Shown one piece after another: positions 34,868 to 43,187 of a stretch of DNA of 51,446 nt. This stretch comes from Longimicrobiales bacterium (GTDB lineage Bacteria > Gemmatimonadota > Gemmatimonadetes > Longimicrobiales > Gaopeijiaceae). Each line of letters starts with the position of its first letter. Position 1 is the stretch's first letter. The stretch is taken from NCBI GenBank assembly GCA_028284495.1, contig JANQRP010000008.1:1-51446 (forward strand), given 5' to 3'. The notes beneath the pieces are model-generated. The model had not been told where the DNA came from, made no database searches, and saw only the letters and a list, made by a program, of their open reading frames with translations. The translations under genes and the position numbers were made by a program.

Positions 34868-37800
34868 ATGAGAGTGCTACGTGCGACTCTCCCGGTTGCC
34901 CTCCTGATCGCGGCCGTCGGTGCCTTCGCACCGCTCCAGGCCCAGACGGGAAGCGTGACCGGAACCGTCCGCGACGCCGCCACCGGACAGCCCCTCGTCG
35001 GGGCGCAGGTGGTGATCGTCGGGACGAACCAGACCGCGCCGACGAACGACGAGGGCCGATACCTCATCACGGGTGTCACCACGGGCGAGCGTCAGGTGCG
35101 CGCCATCCTCATCGGGTACGGCGAGCAGACACAGGTCGTGAACGTGAGCACCGGTGCGCCGGCGGTCGTGGACTTCGGACTCTCGACCTCCGTCATCGGA
35201 ATCGAGGGAATCGTCGTCAACTCGATCACGGGTCGCGAGCAGCGCGCGCGCGAACTCGGGACCAACACGGCGAACATCGTTCTGGAGGACTTGAATCCCG
35301 GCCCGATCACGAGCGTGTCGGACGCGCTCAGCGGTCGTGCCGCGGGCATCACGCTGCAGGACATCAACGGCACCACCGGGACGTCCCAGCGGATCCGCAT
35401 CCGCGGCTCGAACTCGCTGTCGCTGTCGAACGATCCGCTCGTGTTCGTGGACGGCATCCAGGTCACGTCCAGCACCGGTTCGATCGGAGTGGGCGGACAG
35501 GAGGCCACGCGCCTGAACGACTTCAACCCGGCCGACATCGCGAACATCGAGGTCGTGAAGGGGCCGGCGGCGGCCGCACTCTACGGAACGGCGGCGGCGA
35601 ACGGCGTCATCCTCATCACCACGAAGCGTGGACGGCCCGGGGCGACCCAGTGGGAGTTCTGGGCGGAGACCGGCGAGATCGATGACATCACCGAGTATCC
35701 GCTGAACTACGCTGCGTATCAGATCGACGATCCGAGCCAGCCGATCTTCAACGCGAACGGTACGTTCAACAGCAGCGCCGTCACGCTCTGCTCGAATCGC
35801 AGCGCCGGCCTCGATCCCGGCGATCAGGATTTCTGCACCCAGGACGGGTTTACCGCCTTCAACACCATGGAGGATCCGCGCACGGCTCCGTTCTCGACGG
35901 GCAGCCGCGATCAGTACGGCGTGAGCGTCCGGGGCGGAAACGAGAACGTCCGCTACTTCGTCTCGGGGCAGTACGCCGACGAGCAGGGGATCGTCTTCTA
36001 CAACCAGAACGAGCAGATCAACTTCCGGGGCAACCTGGACGCCTCGCTGAGCGAGGACTTCGATCTGGCGATCTCGGTGGGCTACGCCGATGGCACGCTG
36101 TCGCTCAACTCGAACGACAACTCGATCTTCAGCCCGATCATCAACGGCATTCTCGGGTTCCCGAACTTCGTCGAGCCGGGCGAGGACGGCATCACGTCGA
36201 CGGGGAACTACGGGTTCGGGTTCGGTCTGAACGAGCTCCAGCGGTACGTGATCAATCAGGATATCGACCGCCTCACGACGAGCACGAACGCGAACTGGCG
36301 TCCGACGGACTGGCTGACGGTCACCGGTACCGCGGGGCTTGATTTCACGTCGCGTCACGACTTCCGGACGCTCCAGGTGGGCGACCTGCCGATCGGCGGC
36401 ACATTCACGCTCGGCTTCCGTGATTCCGACCGCGTGAACAACTACGTGTACTCGGGCCGGGTCGCGGCCATCGGGTCCTTCCAGCTGACCGACGAGATCA
36501 CCTCGACGACCACGGTCGGAGGGGTCTACGAGCAGCAGACCGCGCAGAGCACGGAGTGCTTCGGTGCGACGCTCGTGCTGGGCACGGCGTCCTGCGGGAC
36601 CACGGCCACCAACTTCGATCTCGACGAGGACTTCTCCGAGATCCGCACGGTCGGTGGGTACATCCAGCAGGAGTTCGGCTGGCGCGATCGGGTGTTCTTC
36701 GGCGGGTCGATCCGCGGCGACGACAACTCCGCCTTCGGAACGGACTTCGGCTTCGTGTACTACCCCCAGGGGCAGATCTCCTGGGTGGTCGGCGAGGAGG
36801 ACTTCTTCCCGCAGTCGGACCTGATCAGCGGGCTGCGCGTGCGCGCCGCCTACGGGGAGTCGGGGCTTCGGCCGGGCTTCCGCGACGCGGTCACGCTCTA
36901 CTCGCCCACGACGGTCGCGGTTCCCACCGGCGGCAACGACGCCGGGGTGGTGCTCAGCTCGACGGGGAACACGACGCTCCAGCCTGAGATCGCGAGCGAG
37001 TTCGAGTTCGGCTTCGACACCGGGCTGTTCAACGACCGGCTCGGGGTGGACTTCACGTACTTCGACAGGAGCTCGGCGGACGCGCTCATCGAGCGTCGAC
37101 TTCCGGGATCGCTCGGTCTCACGACCACGGTCTTCGAGAACCTCGGTGAGATCACGAACAGCGGGACCGAGCTCACCCTCAACCTCGACGTCTACCAGTC
37201 CGATCTCTTCGGGCTGAACCTCGGGTTCACCAACACCACGGTGTCCAACGAGGTCGCCGCGCTGGGTGACGATGTGGACCCGATCATCTTCAACCGCGGA
37301 ATCCAGCGGCACGAGGAGGGCTTCAGCGCCGGTGGCTTCTGGCAGACGCCGTTCGAGTACAACGACGCGAACGGCGACGGCAAGTTGACGAACGACGAGG
37401 TGTCTCTCGCGCCCTGCACGGGCACGCTGGAGCAGGGCTGCGTCGACGGCTCGCAGTTCATCGGCCCGTCGATTCCGGAATGGAACCGCGCCGTGTTCGC
37501 GGATCTCCGGATCTCGAACTGGATCACCGTGTCGACCCTCTTCGAGGGCGTGGGTGGTCACTACCGCGGGAACGACTCCGAGTCGTTCCGCTGCGGGTTC
37601 CGCCAGACGCGCGGCTGTGCCGCCGTCGGCGACCCGAATGCGCCGCTCGAGGAGCAGGCCCGCTACATCGCGGACCGTTTCCTCGCGACGGCGTTCGGCT
37701 ACATCGAGAAGGCAGACTTCTGGCGCTGGCGTGAGCTGGCGGTGGCGTTCGACATGCCGTCGGCGCTCACCGAGGCGCTCCCGCAGCTGGATGGTCTCCG

Positions 37801-37960
37801 GCTGACCGTGTCGGGCCGCAACCTGGCCACGTTCACCGACTACAGCGGGCTGGATCCCGAGACGAACGAGACGGGTGGCAACACGAACTTCCACAACAGC
37901 GAGTTCAACACCCAGCCGCCCGTTCGCCTTCTGCTGCTTCGACTCGACTACCGCTTCTGA
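34868..37960 (+). CDS. SusC/RagA-family TonB-linked outer-membrane protein (second copy)
   Basis: This 1030-residue protein has a signal peptide ending LQAQ (about residue 25), a CarboxypepD_reg domain (about 28-110, GSVTGTVRDAATGQPLVGAQ, LIGYG) and a SusC plug (about 120-260: SVSDALSGRAAGITLQDING, IRIRGSNSLSLSNDPLVFVDG, ANIEVVKGPAAAALYGTAAA, NGVILITTKRG). The barrel ends LLLRLDYRF. It starts at ATG 34868, with GGGAG about 10 nt upstream. The plug is closer to the canonical SusC wording than that of the 13859 copy. susD follows after 13 bp with its own GGAGG. The imported substrate cannot be read from sequence; no glycan-active enzyme flanks the pair. Confidence 0.95.
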   Translation: MRVLRATLPVALLIAAVGAFAPLQAQTGSVTGTVRDAATGQPLVGAQVVIVGTNQTAPTNDEGRYLITGVTTGERQVRAILIGYGEQTQVVNVSTGAPAVVDFGLSTSVIGIEGIVVNSITGREQRARELGTNTANIVLEDLNPGPITSVSDALSGRAAGITLQDINGTTGTSQRIRIRGSNSLSLSNDPLVFVDGIQVTSSTGSIGVGGQEATRLNDFNPADIANIEVVKGPAAAALYGTAAANGVILITTKRGRPGATQWEFWAETGEIDDITEYPLNYAAYQIDDPSQPIFNANGTFNSSAVTLCSNRSAGLDPGDQDFCTQDGFTAFNTMEDPRTAPFSTGSRDQYGVSVRGGNENVRYFVSGQYADEQGIVFYNQNEQINFRGNLDASLSEDFDLAISVGYADGTLSLNSNDNSIFSPIINGILGFPNFVEPGEDGITSTGNYGFGFGLNELQRYVINQDIDRLTTSTNANWRPTDWLTVTGTAGLDFTSRHDFRTLQVGDLPIGGTFTLGFRDSDRVNNYVYSGRVAAIGSFQLTDEITSTTTVGGVYEQQTAQSTECFGATLVLGTASCGTTATNFDLDEDFSEIRTVGGYIQQEFGWRDRVFFGGSIRGDDNSAFGTDFGFVYYPQGQISWVVGEEDFFPQSDLISGLRVRAAYGESGLRPGFRDAVTLYSPTTVAVPTGGNDAGVVLSSTGNTTLQPEIASEFEFGFDTGLFNDRLGVDFTYFDRSSADALIERRLPGSLGLTTTVFENLGEITNSGTELTLNLDVYQSDLFGLNLGFTNTTVSNEVAALGDDVDPIIFNRGIQRHEEGFSAGGFWQTPFEYNDANGDGKLTNDEVSLAPCTGTLEQGCVDGSQFIGPSIPEWNRAVFADLRISNWITVSTLFEGVGGHYRGNDSESFRCGFRQTRGCAAVGDPNAPLEEQARYIADRFLATAFGYIEKADFWRWRELAVAFDMPSALTEALPQLDGLRLTVSGRNLATFTDYSGLDPETNETGGNTNFHNSEFNTQPPVRLLLLRLDYRF

Positions 37961-37973
37961 GGAGGCGCGAACG

Positions 37974-39347
37974 ATGAAGATTCATACCAATCGATTCGCC
38001 CGCCTCGCCGGAGTCGCGATTCTCGCGACGTCCGTGGCGATGTCGGGCTGCGACCTCGACGAGCTGCTCGAAGTCACCGATCCCGATACGGTGAACCCGG
38101 GCACGCTCAATGATCCTGCAACCCTGCCGATCCAGGTCACCGGTGCGTACAGCGAGTTCGTCGCTGCGTACTCGGGTGCCGGGGGCGACGCCTTCGTGTC
38201 GACCACCGCCCTGATGTCCGATGAGTTCTTCTCATCGGGTACGTTCACGACCCGCACGCAGACCGATCGGCGGAACCAGTTCACCCCTGCGGACGGCAAC
38301 ACGACCGACGGGACCTACGTCAACATGCAACAGGCGCGCTTCGCACTCGGTGAAGCCGCGCTTGCGGTCGCCGAGTTCGAGAGCACCGCGGACCCGCGGT
38401 ACTCGGAGATGAAGGCACTCGAGGGGTTCACCCTCGTGGCGCTGGGCGAGGCCTACTGCTCGGCGGTGCCAATCTCCCGCATCGCGGAGGACGGTTCGTT
38501 CGAGTACGGTTCGCCGCAGTCGTCGGCGTCCGTGACCCAGTCCGGGATCGCGCTGCTCGATGAGGCGATCGGGGCGGGAGGCGGCAGCCTTCCCGCCGTG
38601 GTGAAGGGGCGCGCGCTGATCAACGTCGGACAGTATGCGGCCGCGGCCTCCGCGGTTGCGAGCGTGCCGACCAGCTTCACCTACTTCGCGGCGCACTCCG
38701 AGGAGGGTGACAACAACCCGATCTACTCGCTTCAGGACAACGGACGGTATTCGATCAGCGAGGTGGAGGGTGGCAACGGCCTTCCCTACCGGTCGGACGA
38801 CGACCCACGGGTGCCGTGGTTCCAGGACCCGGACGATCCGAACGGGTTCGACGACGCGTATCCGCTGTACAAGTCGCTGCGGTACACGGCGTTCACCTCT
38901 CCGCTGGTGGTGGCGAGTGGCGTCGAGGCGCGGCTGATCGAGGCCGAGGCCGCGCTGAACGCGGGCAACCCGGGCAGCATGATCACGATCCTCAACGCGC
39001 TTCGCGCGGACGTGGTCAACCTCATGAGCGGCCTGACGGGCGGCGTCTACACGCCGGACTCGGGTCTGGGCCCGCTGGTGGATCCGGGCACGGACGACGC
39101 CCGACTCGATCTGGTCATGAAGGAACGCGCGTACTGGATGCACCTGACAGGGCACCGGCTCGGTGACCTCCGTCGTCTGGTCGCGAACTACGGCCGGAGC
39201 GCGACCGAGGTCTACCCGACGGGTGCGTACCACAAGGGTGGTCAGTACTCGGACGACCTCGTGTTCCCTCTCGACTTCGACGAGGCGAACAACCCGAACT
39301 TCACGCACGACGTGTGCAACGTGGACGCCGCCGGATTCGGCAGCTGA
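37974..39347 (+). CDS. SusD/RagB-family nutrient-binding lipoprotein (second copy)
   Basis: This 457-residue lipoprotein starts at ATG 37974, with GGAGG at 37961-37965. The signal peptide ends AMSGC (C26), followed by the DLDELLEVTDPDTVNP opening typical of SusD proteins. The helical TPR-like body (YVNMQQARFALGEAALAVAEF, EARLIEAEAALNAGNPGSMI) ends with KERAYWMHLTGHRLGDLRRL, the usual SusD C-terminal motif, and VFPLDFDEANNP. It is outer-surface anchored and expected to cap the upstream SusC barrel. Confidence 0.94.
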   Translation: MKIHTNRFARLAGVAILATSVAMSGCDLDELLEVTDPDTVNPGTLNDPATLPIQVTGAYSEFVAAYSGAGGDAFVSTTALMSDEFFSSGTFTTRTQTDRRNQFTPADGNTTDGTYVNMQQARFALGEAALAVAEFESTADPRYSEMKALEGFTLVALGEAYCSAVPISRIAEDGSFEYGSPQSSASVTQSGIALLDEAIGAGGGSLPAVVKGRALINVGQYAAAASAVASVPTSFTYFAAHSEEGDNNPIYSLQDNGRYSISEVEGGNGLPYRSDDDPRVPWFQDPDDPNGFDDAYPLYKSLRYTAFTSPLVVASGVEARLIEAEAALNAGNPGSMITILNALRADVVNLMSGLTGGVYTPDSGLGPLVDPGTDDARLDLVMKERAYWMHLTGHRLGDLRRLVANYGRSATEVYPTGAYHKGGQYSDDLVFPLDFDEANNPNFTHDVCNVDAAGFGS

Positions 39348-39366
39348 TCGGGTAACGCGGCAGCTT

Positions 39367-39413
39367 CGTCCCTCGCAGGGACGTTCGGGGGCGTCGGCTT
39401 CGGCCGGCGCCCC
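39367..39413 (+). terminator. Tandem terminator hairpins after the second susCD operon
   Basis: The first stem is CGTCCCT (39367-39373) with AGGGACG (39377-39383). The second is an 11-bp stem 39388-39398/39403-39413 with a TTCG tetraloop, followed by ACTGTCGTTT. Together they insulate rnpB from the operon upstream. Confidence 0.75.
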
Positions 39414-39477
39414 ACTGTCGTTTCAGCGGCGGTGGGTTCCCGGCGACCACAAGGGCGTAGGCAGGGCCCGCCCGGTG

Positions 39478-39483
39478 TATATT
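39478..39483 (+). promoter_or_regulatory. -10 element of the rnpB promoter
   Basis: TATATT at 39478-39483 lies 7 bp before the predicted 5' end of RNase P RNA (39490). The context GGTGTATATT recurs as GGTGTATACT at 46773-46782. No clear -35 was found. Confidence 0.6.
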
Positions 39484-39489
39484 GGGACA

Positions 39490-39872
<383 letters not shown>

Positions 39873-39880
39873 GAGCCGTG

Positions 39881-39912
39881 CGGCGCCCGTCGGAATCCAC
39901 CGGCGGGCGCCG
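39881..39912 (+). terminator. Terminator of rnpB
   Basis: A 13-bp stem (39881-39893 with 39900-39912, one G-T pair, loop AATCCA) starts 8 nt after P1 and is followed by TGCCATTTC. Confidence 0.75.
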
Positions 39913-39924
39913 TGCCATTTCGGC

Positions 39925-39954
39925 TTGACCGGAGGGAGGAATCCCCGAGATTAG
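39925..39954 (+). promoter_or_regulatory. Candidate promoter of tRNA-Arg
   Basis: TTGACC (39925-39930) and GATTAG (39949-39954) are 18 bp apart. Transcription would begin near 39961, just before the tRNA at 39964. TTGACC is shared with the tRNA-Lys promoter candidate. Confidence 0.45.
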
Positions 39955-39963
39955 ACGTCCGTT

Positions 39964-40037
<74 letters not shown>

Positions 40038-40048
40038 TGCAACGAGAG

Positions 40049-40079
40049 AGGCCCCGACGCGTTCGCCGCGTCCGGGCCT
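40049..40079 (+). terminator. Terminator of tRNA-Arg
   Basis: The stem 40049-40061 with 40067-40079 is 13 bp with one C-C mismatch and loop TTCGC, followed by TCTTCGTCT. It begins 12 nt after the tRNA. Confidence 0.75.
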
Positions 40080-40127
40080 TCTTCGTCTGCGGGTCGTCTG
40101 CGGGTCGTCTCCCGGCCGCGTCCGCGT

Positions 40128-41252
40128 TCAGCCGCCGGACTGCGCCCACGGCCACGGCCCGGGCATGTCCACGCCGCGCGCCGTCAGCACGAGCTCCAGC
40201 ATCCGCTGCCACGAGTCCCAGCTCGTGGTGCCGTCGTCCGGGTCCGTCTTGTGCGCGATGACGAGGTCCGCGGCGGGCATCACGGTGATCCACTGCCCGT
40301 AGGCGCCTCGGCCCGTGTAGGCACCCGCGAAGGGCCCGACGGCCCGAGGACCGTCCCAGACCCACCACATGTATCCGTAGCCGAAGTAGCCGTCCCTGCG
40401 GCCTTCGGGGTTCATCTCCTCGAGCGGCGTGACGACCGAGGAGATCCTGCGGGTCCACTCGGCGGGAATGAGCTGCTCGTCGCCCCAGCGGCCCTCGTAC
40501 AGCATCAGGAGGCCCACCCGCGCCATGTCCACGGTCGAGAGGTGCATGTGGTAGGACGGGTACTGCGACACCTCCAGGTTTCCGGCCTTCCGATGTCGAT
40601 CCCGGTCGAAGTGCTCGAACTGCAGGGGGCCCGCCAGCTGCCGCTCGAGTTCGTCGAAGATGTCGCGACCCGTGATCAGCTCGAATGCGCCGCCGGCCGC
40701 ATTGAAGTCCCAGTTGCTGTAGAGCATGTACTCGCCGGGCGTCTGGGAGCCTCGCGGAGGCGCGTCGGCGAGGTTGTCACCGCTGTTGGACGCCGGGTGG
40801 TAGACGCCCGAACGGGCCGTGATCAGATGCTCGACCGTCGCCTGACGCTCGATGGGGAGCAGACCGCCTACGTCGTCCATGCCGAGTTCTTCGAGCGTCG
40901 CGTCCAGGTCGATGGTGCCATCGGCGACCCAGACTCCGTAGAGCGTCGCCAGCACGCTCTTACGGACAGACGCGAGGTAGCTCACCCGCTGGACATCTCC
41001 ATACGTGTAGGCGACGCGACCGTTCTCGACCACCACGAGCGCCGTCGTGGTCGAACTGTCGGTCAGAAAGGCCGTAGCGGCGTCGAGGCCGTCGGCATCC
41101 CACCCGTAGGCGTCGAGGGCTTCCGGCGCGATGATGTCCCACGTCGCGCCGGGGATGGTGGGCGAAGTGTCGACAACGACGTCGCCGGCCGGTTCGGCGG
41201 GTGAGCACGACACCACCGCGACGGCGGCGAGAAGAGCGACCAGGGAGCGCAC
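40128..41252 (-). CDS. Serine hydrolase of the class C beta-lactamase/D-alanyl-D-alanine carboxypeptidase family, lipoprotein
   Basis: This 374-residue protein starts at GTG 41252 with GAGAGG 5 nt upstream. The lipoprotein signal ends VVSC (C16). The active-site S-x-x-K is S95-V-R-K98 in YLASVRKSV, the second motif is Y178-S-N180 in LYSNWDFN, and the third is HKT near the C-terminus (in VIAHKTDPDD, replacing KTG). The fold and motifs fit the penicillin-binding/esterase family (Pfam Beta-lactamase). It may be an esterase, amidase or peptidase in the periplasm or on the cell surface. True beta-lactamase activity is not implied. Confidence 0.9.
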   Translation of the reverse strand: MRSLVALLAAVAVVSCSPAEPAGDVVVDTSPTIPGATWDIIAPEALDAYGWDADGLDAATAFLTDSSTTTALVVVENGRVAYTYGDVQRVSYLASVRKSVLATLYGVWVADGTIDLDATLEELGMDDVGGLLPIERQATVEHLITARSGVYHPASNSGDNLADAPPRGSQTPGEYMLYSNWDFNAAGGAFELITGRDIFDELERQLAGPLQFEHFDRDRHRKAGNLEVSQYPSYHMHLSTVDMARVGLLMLYEGRWGDEQLIPAEWTRRISSVVTPLEEMNPEGRRDGYFGYGYMWWVWDGPRAVGPFAGAYTGRGAYGQWITVMPAADLVIAHKTDPDDGTTSWDSWQRMLELVLTARGVDMPGPWPWAQSGG

Positions 41253-41357
41253 GGGTACCTCTCGGATAGGGGAACGACCCGGAGAGTGTACCGACGGGTG
41301 CGCCGGCCCGCGAGGCGGAAAGACTGCGGGGGCACAGGCCCCGGTCGCCGCGGTCGG

Positions 41358-41525
41358 TCAGGCGGCGGGGACGGGGCCGGCGGGATCGTGGGGGTCGAAC
41401 GGACGCGCCTCGTCGGCCATTCGCCGCAGCGCGTTCGCGACGCGCGCCTCCCCGGCCTGCTCCGCCCGTGCGGCGGCCCGGAGCAGGAATCCGATGCGGT
41501 CGTCCAGGTTCGTGGGGAGATGCAT
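41358..41525 (-). CDS. Small conserved-looking ORF of unknown function
   Basis: This ORF encodes 55 residues from ATG 41525, with GGAGG 5 nt upstream (read on the minus strand). It encodes an amphipathic, Ala/Arg-rich helix pair (LDDRIGFLLRAAARAEQAGE, ARVANALRRMADEA) and a Pro/Asp C-terminus. No signal peptide or family recognised. It stands alone between the serine hydrolase and the NTF2-like gene. The ribosome site is the main support. Confidence 0.5.
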   Translation of the reverse strand: MHLPTNLDDRIGFLLRAAARAEQAGEARVANALRRMADEARPFDPHDPAGPVPAA

Positions 41526-41671
41526 GGTCGCCTCCGTCGTCGGGTCCCTCATCCTCGTCTACGATCCGTTCGCCGGGAATGTTTCCCCCGAACGGGCCCG
41601 GCTCGGGGCGACCCCGGGGGGCGTCTTCCTCGACGCTCGCCGGCCGCGGCGGGCGTCCGGATGGCACGAAC

Positions 41672-41699
41672 GGCCCGACCCGATCGCTCGGGTCGGGCC
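41672..41699. terminator. Perfect 12-bp hairpin, terminator of the NTF2-like gene
   Basis: GGCCCGACCCGA (41672-41683) and TCGGGTCGGGCC (41688-41699) form a perfect stem with loop TCGC. It lies 15 bp past the stop codon at 41715 on the minus strand, where GTTCGTGCC follows. Confidence 0.65.
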
Positions 41700-41714
41700 T
41701 CGGCCTGCAAGCGC

Positions 41715-42077
41715 TCAGACCGACTTGTAGAAGCGCTCGGCCACGATCCGCCCGTCCTTCCACTGCCGCACCGCGACCTGGTCGTAGGTGTGCGAACCCC
41801 ACTCGCCGTGCGTGTAATCGAAGTGCCAGGTGGACATGGTGACGTCGTCACCGATGGCCACGTCGTCGAGCCGTACGGCACGAAGCTCCGTGAGCCCCTC
41901 CACGAACATCTTCTCTCGGTCGAAGTTCGTCTGCTTCCCCTCGAAGAGATCCGCGCCGTCCTGCATGGTGCAGTCGTCCGCGTAGAACTTCTCGAAGGCT
42001 TCGAGGATCCGGCCCTCGAGGATCATCCCGTTGAGCTCGGACTCGAGCTGCTTCAGCGTCGTCGTTGCGGTGCTCAT
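41715..42077 (-). CDS. SnoaL/NTF2-like protein
   Basis: This 120-residue protein starts at ATG 42077, with AGGAG about 9 nt upstream. The sequence has the cone-shaped NTF2-like pattern: an N-terminal helix (LKQLESELNGMILEGRILEA), FEKFYADDCTMQD, a pair of sheets (VTMSTWHFDYTHGEWGSHTY) and QVAVRQWKDGRIVAERFY at the end. This matches SnoaL-like nuclear transport factor 2 family proteins, which may be cyclases, isomerases or ligand binders. No catalytic residue can be assigned. It has its own near-consensus promoter with a palindrome over the -35 and the MarR gene upstream, so repression by that MarR is likely. Confidence 0.85.
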   Translation of the reverse strand: MSTATTTLKQLESELNGMILEGRILEAFEKFYADDCTMQDGADLFEGKQTNFDREKMFVEGLTELRAVRLDDVAIGDDVTMSTWHFDYTHGEWGSHTYDQVAVRQWKDGRIVAERFYKSV

Positions 42078-42195
42078 GTATCGTCTCCTGATGTCTGGCG
42101 GTCGAGGTCCGGTCCGTCCTGCCCGCGGCGGGCGATCGAGCTGCGCCGGCCGGCCGGGTGCACCGGGTCGAGAGCGTGGTGCGACTCGACGTCCG

Positions 42196-42233
42196 ATATT
42201 ACACAAAACTTGAATAGTTGTCTAGTCATGTAT
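42196..42233 (-). promoter_or_regulatory. Promoter with MarR-type operator upstream of the NTF2-like gene
   Basis: On the minus strand, TAGACA (complement of 42219-42224) and TAATAT (complement of 42196-42201) are exactly 17 bp apart, close to the sigma70 consensus. A 20-bp imperfect palindrome, ATAGTTGTCTAGTCATGTAT (42214-42233; 14 of 20 positions symmetric, centred on CTAG), covers the whole -35. Transcription would start near 42189, giving a 112-nt leader. This AT-rich island stands out from the GC-rich surroundings. It is the classic place for MarR-family repression, and a marR gene lies just upstream. Confidence 0.75.
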
Positions 42234-42285
42234 TGAATCGAAACGAACCACGGCGGGGCGCGCAGGGGCGCGCCGGAGGCGCGGT

Positions 42286-42822
42286 TCAGGTGCGCGGGTC
42301 CGAGGGACCGGGGGTGGCGATGCGGAACGCCTGGCGCGTTACGTCGAGACTCCTTCCGACCTCCGACAGGACGTCCTCCGGAAGGGCCGCCTCGAAGGCC
42401 GCCACGGCCTCGTCGAGGCGAGGTTGGACCCGCTCCAGGGCCGCGAGACCCTCGTCCGTGATGCGACACACGATCCGCCGGCGGTCCGACTCGTCGCGCT
42501 GCCGATCGACGAATCCCTTTCCGGAAAGCCGATCGATCAGCCGCGTGACGCCGGGCGTCCGCTCGATCATGCGTTCACCGACGGCGAGCGTGGGAAGCCC
42601 GTCCGGACCCGCGCCCCGGAGAATCCGGAGCACGTTGTACTGCTGGTCCGTCAGGTCCTCGTCACACAGGATCCCGACCATGAAGCGGCGGGCCTCGTCG
42701 GCGGTCCGGAGAATGGCGACCACGAGCTCCTCGCCTCGTGTCGCGAACGGTCGCGTCTGCGCGATCTCGGTCCGGACGTCGGGCGCCGAGCCGTGCTGCT
42801 CGACCGGATCGGTGGCGTCCAT
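42286..42822 (-). CDS. MarR-family transcriptional regulator
   Basis: This 178-residue protein has the winged-helix MarR pattern: TDQQYNVLRILRGAGPDGLP, LAVGERMIERTPGVTRLIDRL (recognition helix), GFVDRQRDESDRRRIVCRIT (wing) and a C-terminal dimerisation helix (ALERVQPRLDEAVAAFEAAL). Start ATG 42822 is the first Met that gives a normal MarR length; upstream frame sequence is unlike the family. It is encoded upstream of and in the same direction as the NTF2-like gene, with an operator-bearing promoter between them. It probably responds to a small phenolic or oxidant ligand, as MarR proteins often do; the ligand is unknown. Confidence 0.9.
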   Translation of the reverse strand: MDATDPVEQHGSAPDVRTEIAQTRPFATRGEELVVAILRTADEARRFMVGILCDEDLTDQQYNVLRILRGAGPDGLPTLAVGERMIERTPGVTRLIDRLSGKGFVDRQRDESDRRRIVCRITDEGLAALERVQPRLDEAVAAFEAALPEDVLSEVGRSLDVTRQAFRIATPGPSDPRT

Positions 42823-43187
42823 GCGCGAGGCTCCCGGAACGAGTTGGGGATCGGGGGGTTCACTCCGCTTCGGAAAAAGACCGATCAAGGTAGGGAGAAC
42901 GCCCGGCGGGCGCACGTTTCGGACGGATCGAACGCGCATGTGAAGGGATTCACAAGCGCCCTCTGTCTCAATACCTTGAAAGGCACGACATCGATGCCGC
43001 TCATGGCCCACTCGCACCTCCGACGCCGCAGGGATCACGGCGCCGAGGGACCTGCGTTCGGGCGAATGCGGCGTTCAAGTGGGTCGAGAGGATCCGTCGA
43101 CTCGTTCGAACGGATCGCTCGGCTCCGGGCCGTGCGGGGTTCGCCGCGTGGCCGCACATGCTGAAATCGTACCGAGGACACACAAAG
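42823..43187. other. 365-bp divergent intergenic region with a CRP/FNR-type site
   Basis: The marR and copper-protein genes diverge from here. Apart from the annotated TGTGA palindrome and promoter candidate (42939-42977), no gene was recognised. The stretch 43000-43150 is GC-rich and featureless by eye. Confidence 0.5.
42939..42977 (+). promoter_or_regulatory. CRP/FNR-family site TGTGA-N6-TCACA overlapping a candidate promoter
   Basis: TGTGA (42939-42943), six bases, TCACA (42950-42954) is an exact match to the E. coli CRP half-site arrangement. TTCACA (42949-42954) can serve as a -35 with TACCTT (42972-42977) 17 bp on. The promoter would drive the copper protein gene at 43188 with a leader of about 200 nt. 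Regulation by a CRP-like factor is inferred; none is encoded in the window. Confidence 0.5.

Noticed and set aside
34877..37894. A 1005-residue open frame on the minus strand opposite the second SusC
   Set aside because: Same reason: composition is typical of an antisense frame, while the plus frame has plug and barrel motifs and a ribosome site.
40128..41252. Antibiotic-resistance beta-lactamase
   Set aside because: The SxxK and YSN motifs are shared by many esterases and peptidases, the KTG box is altered to HKT, and there is no ampR-like neighbour.
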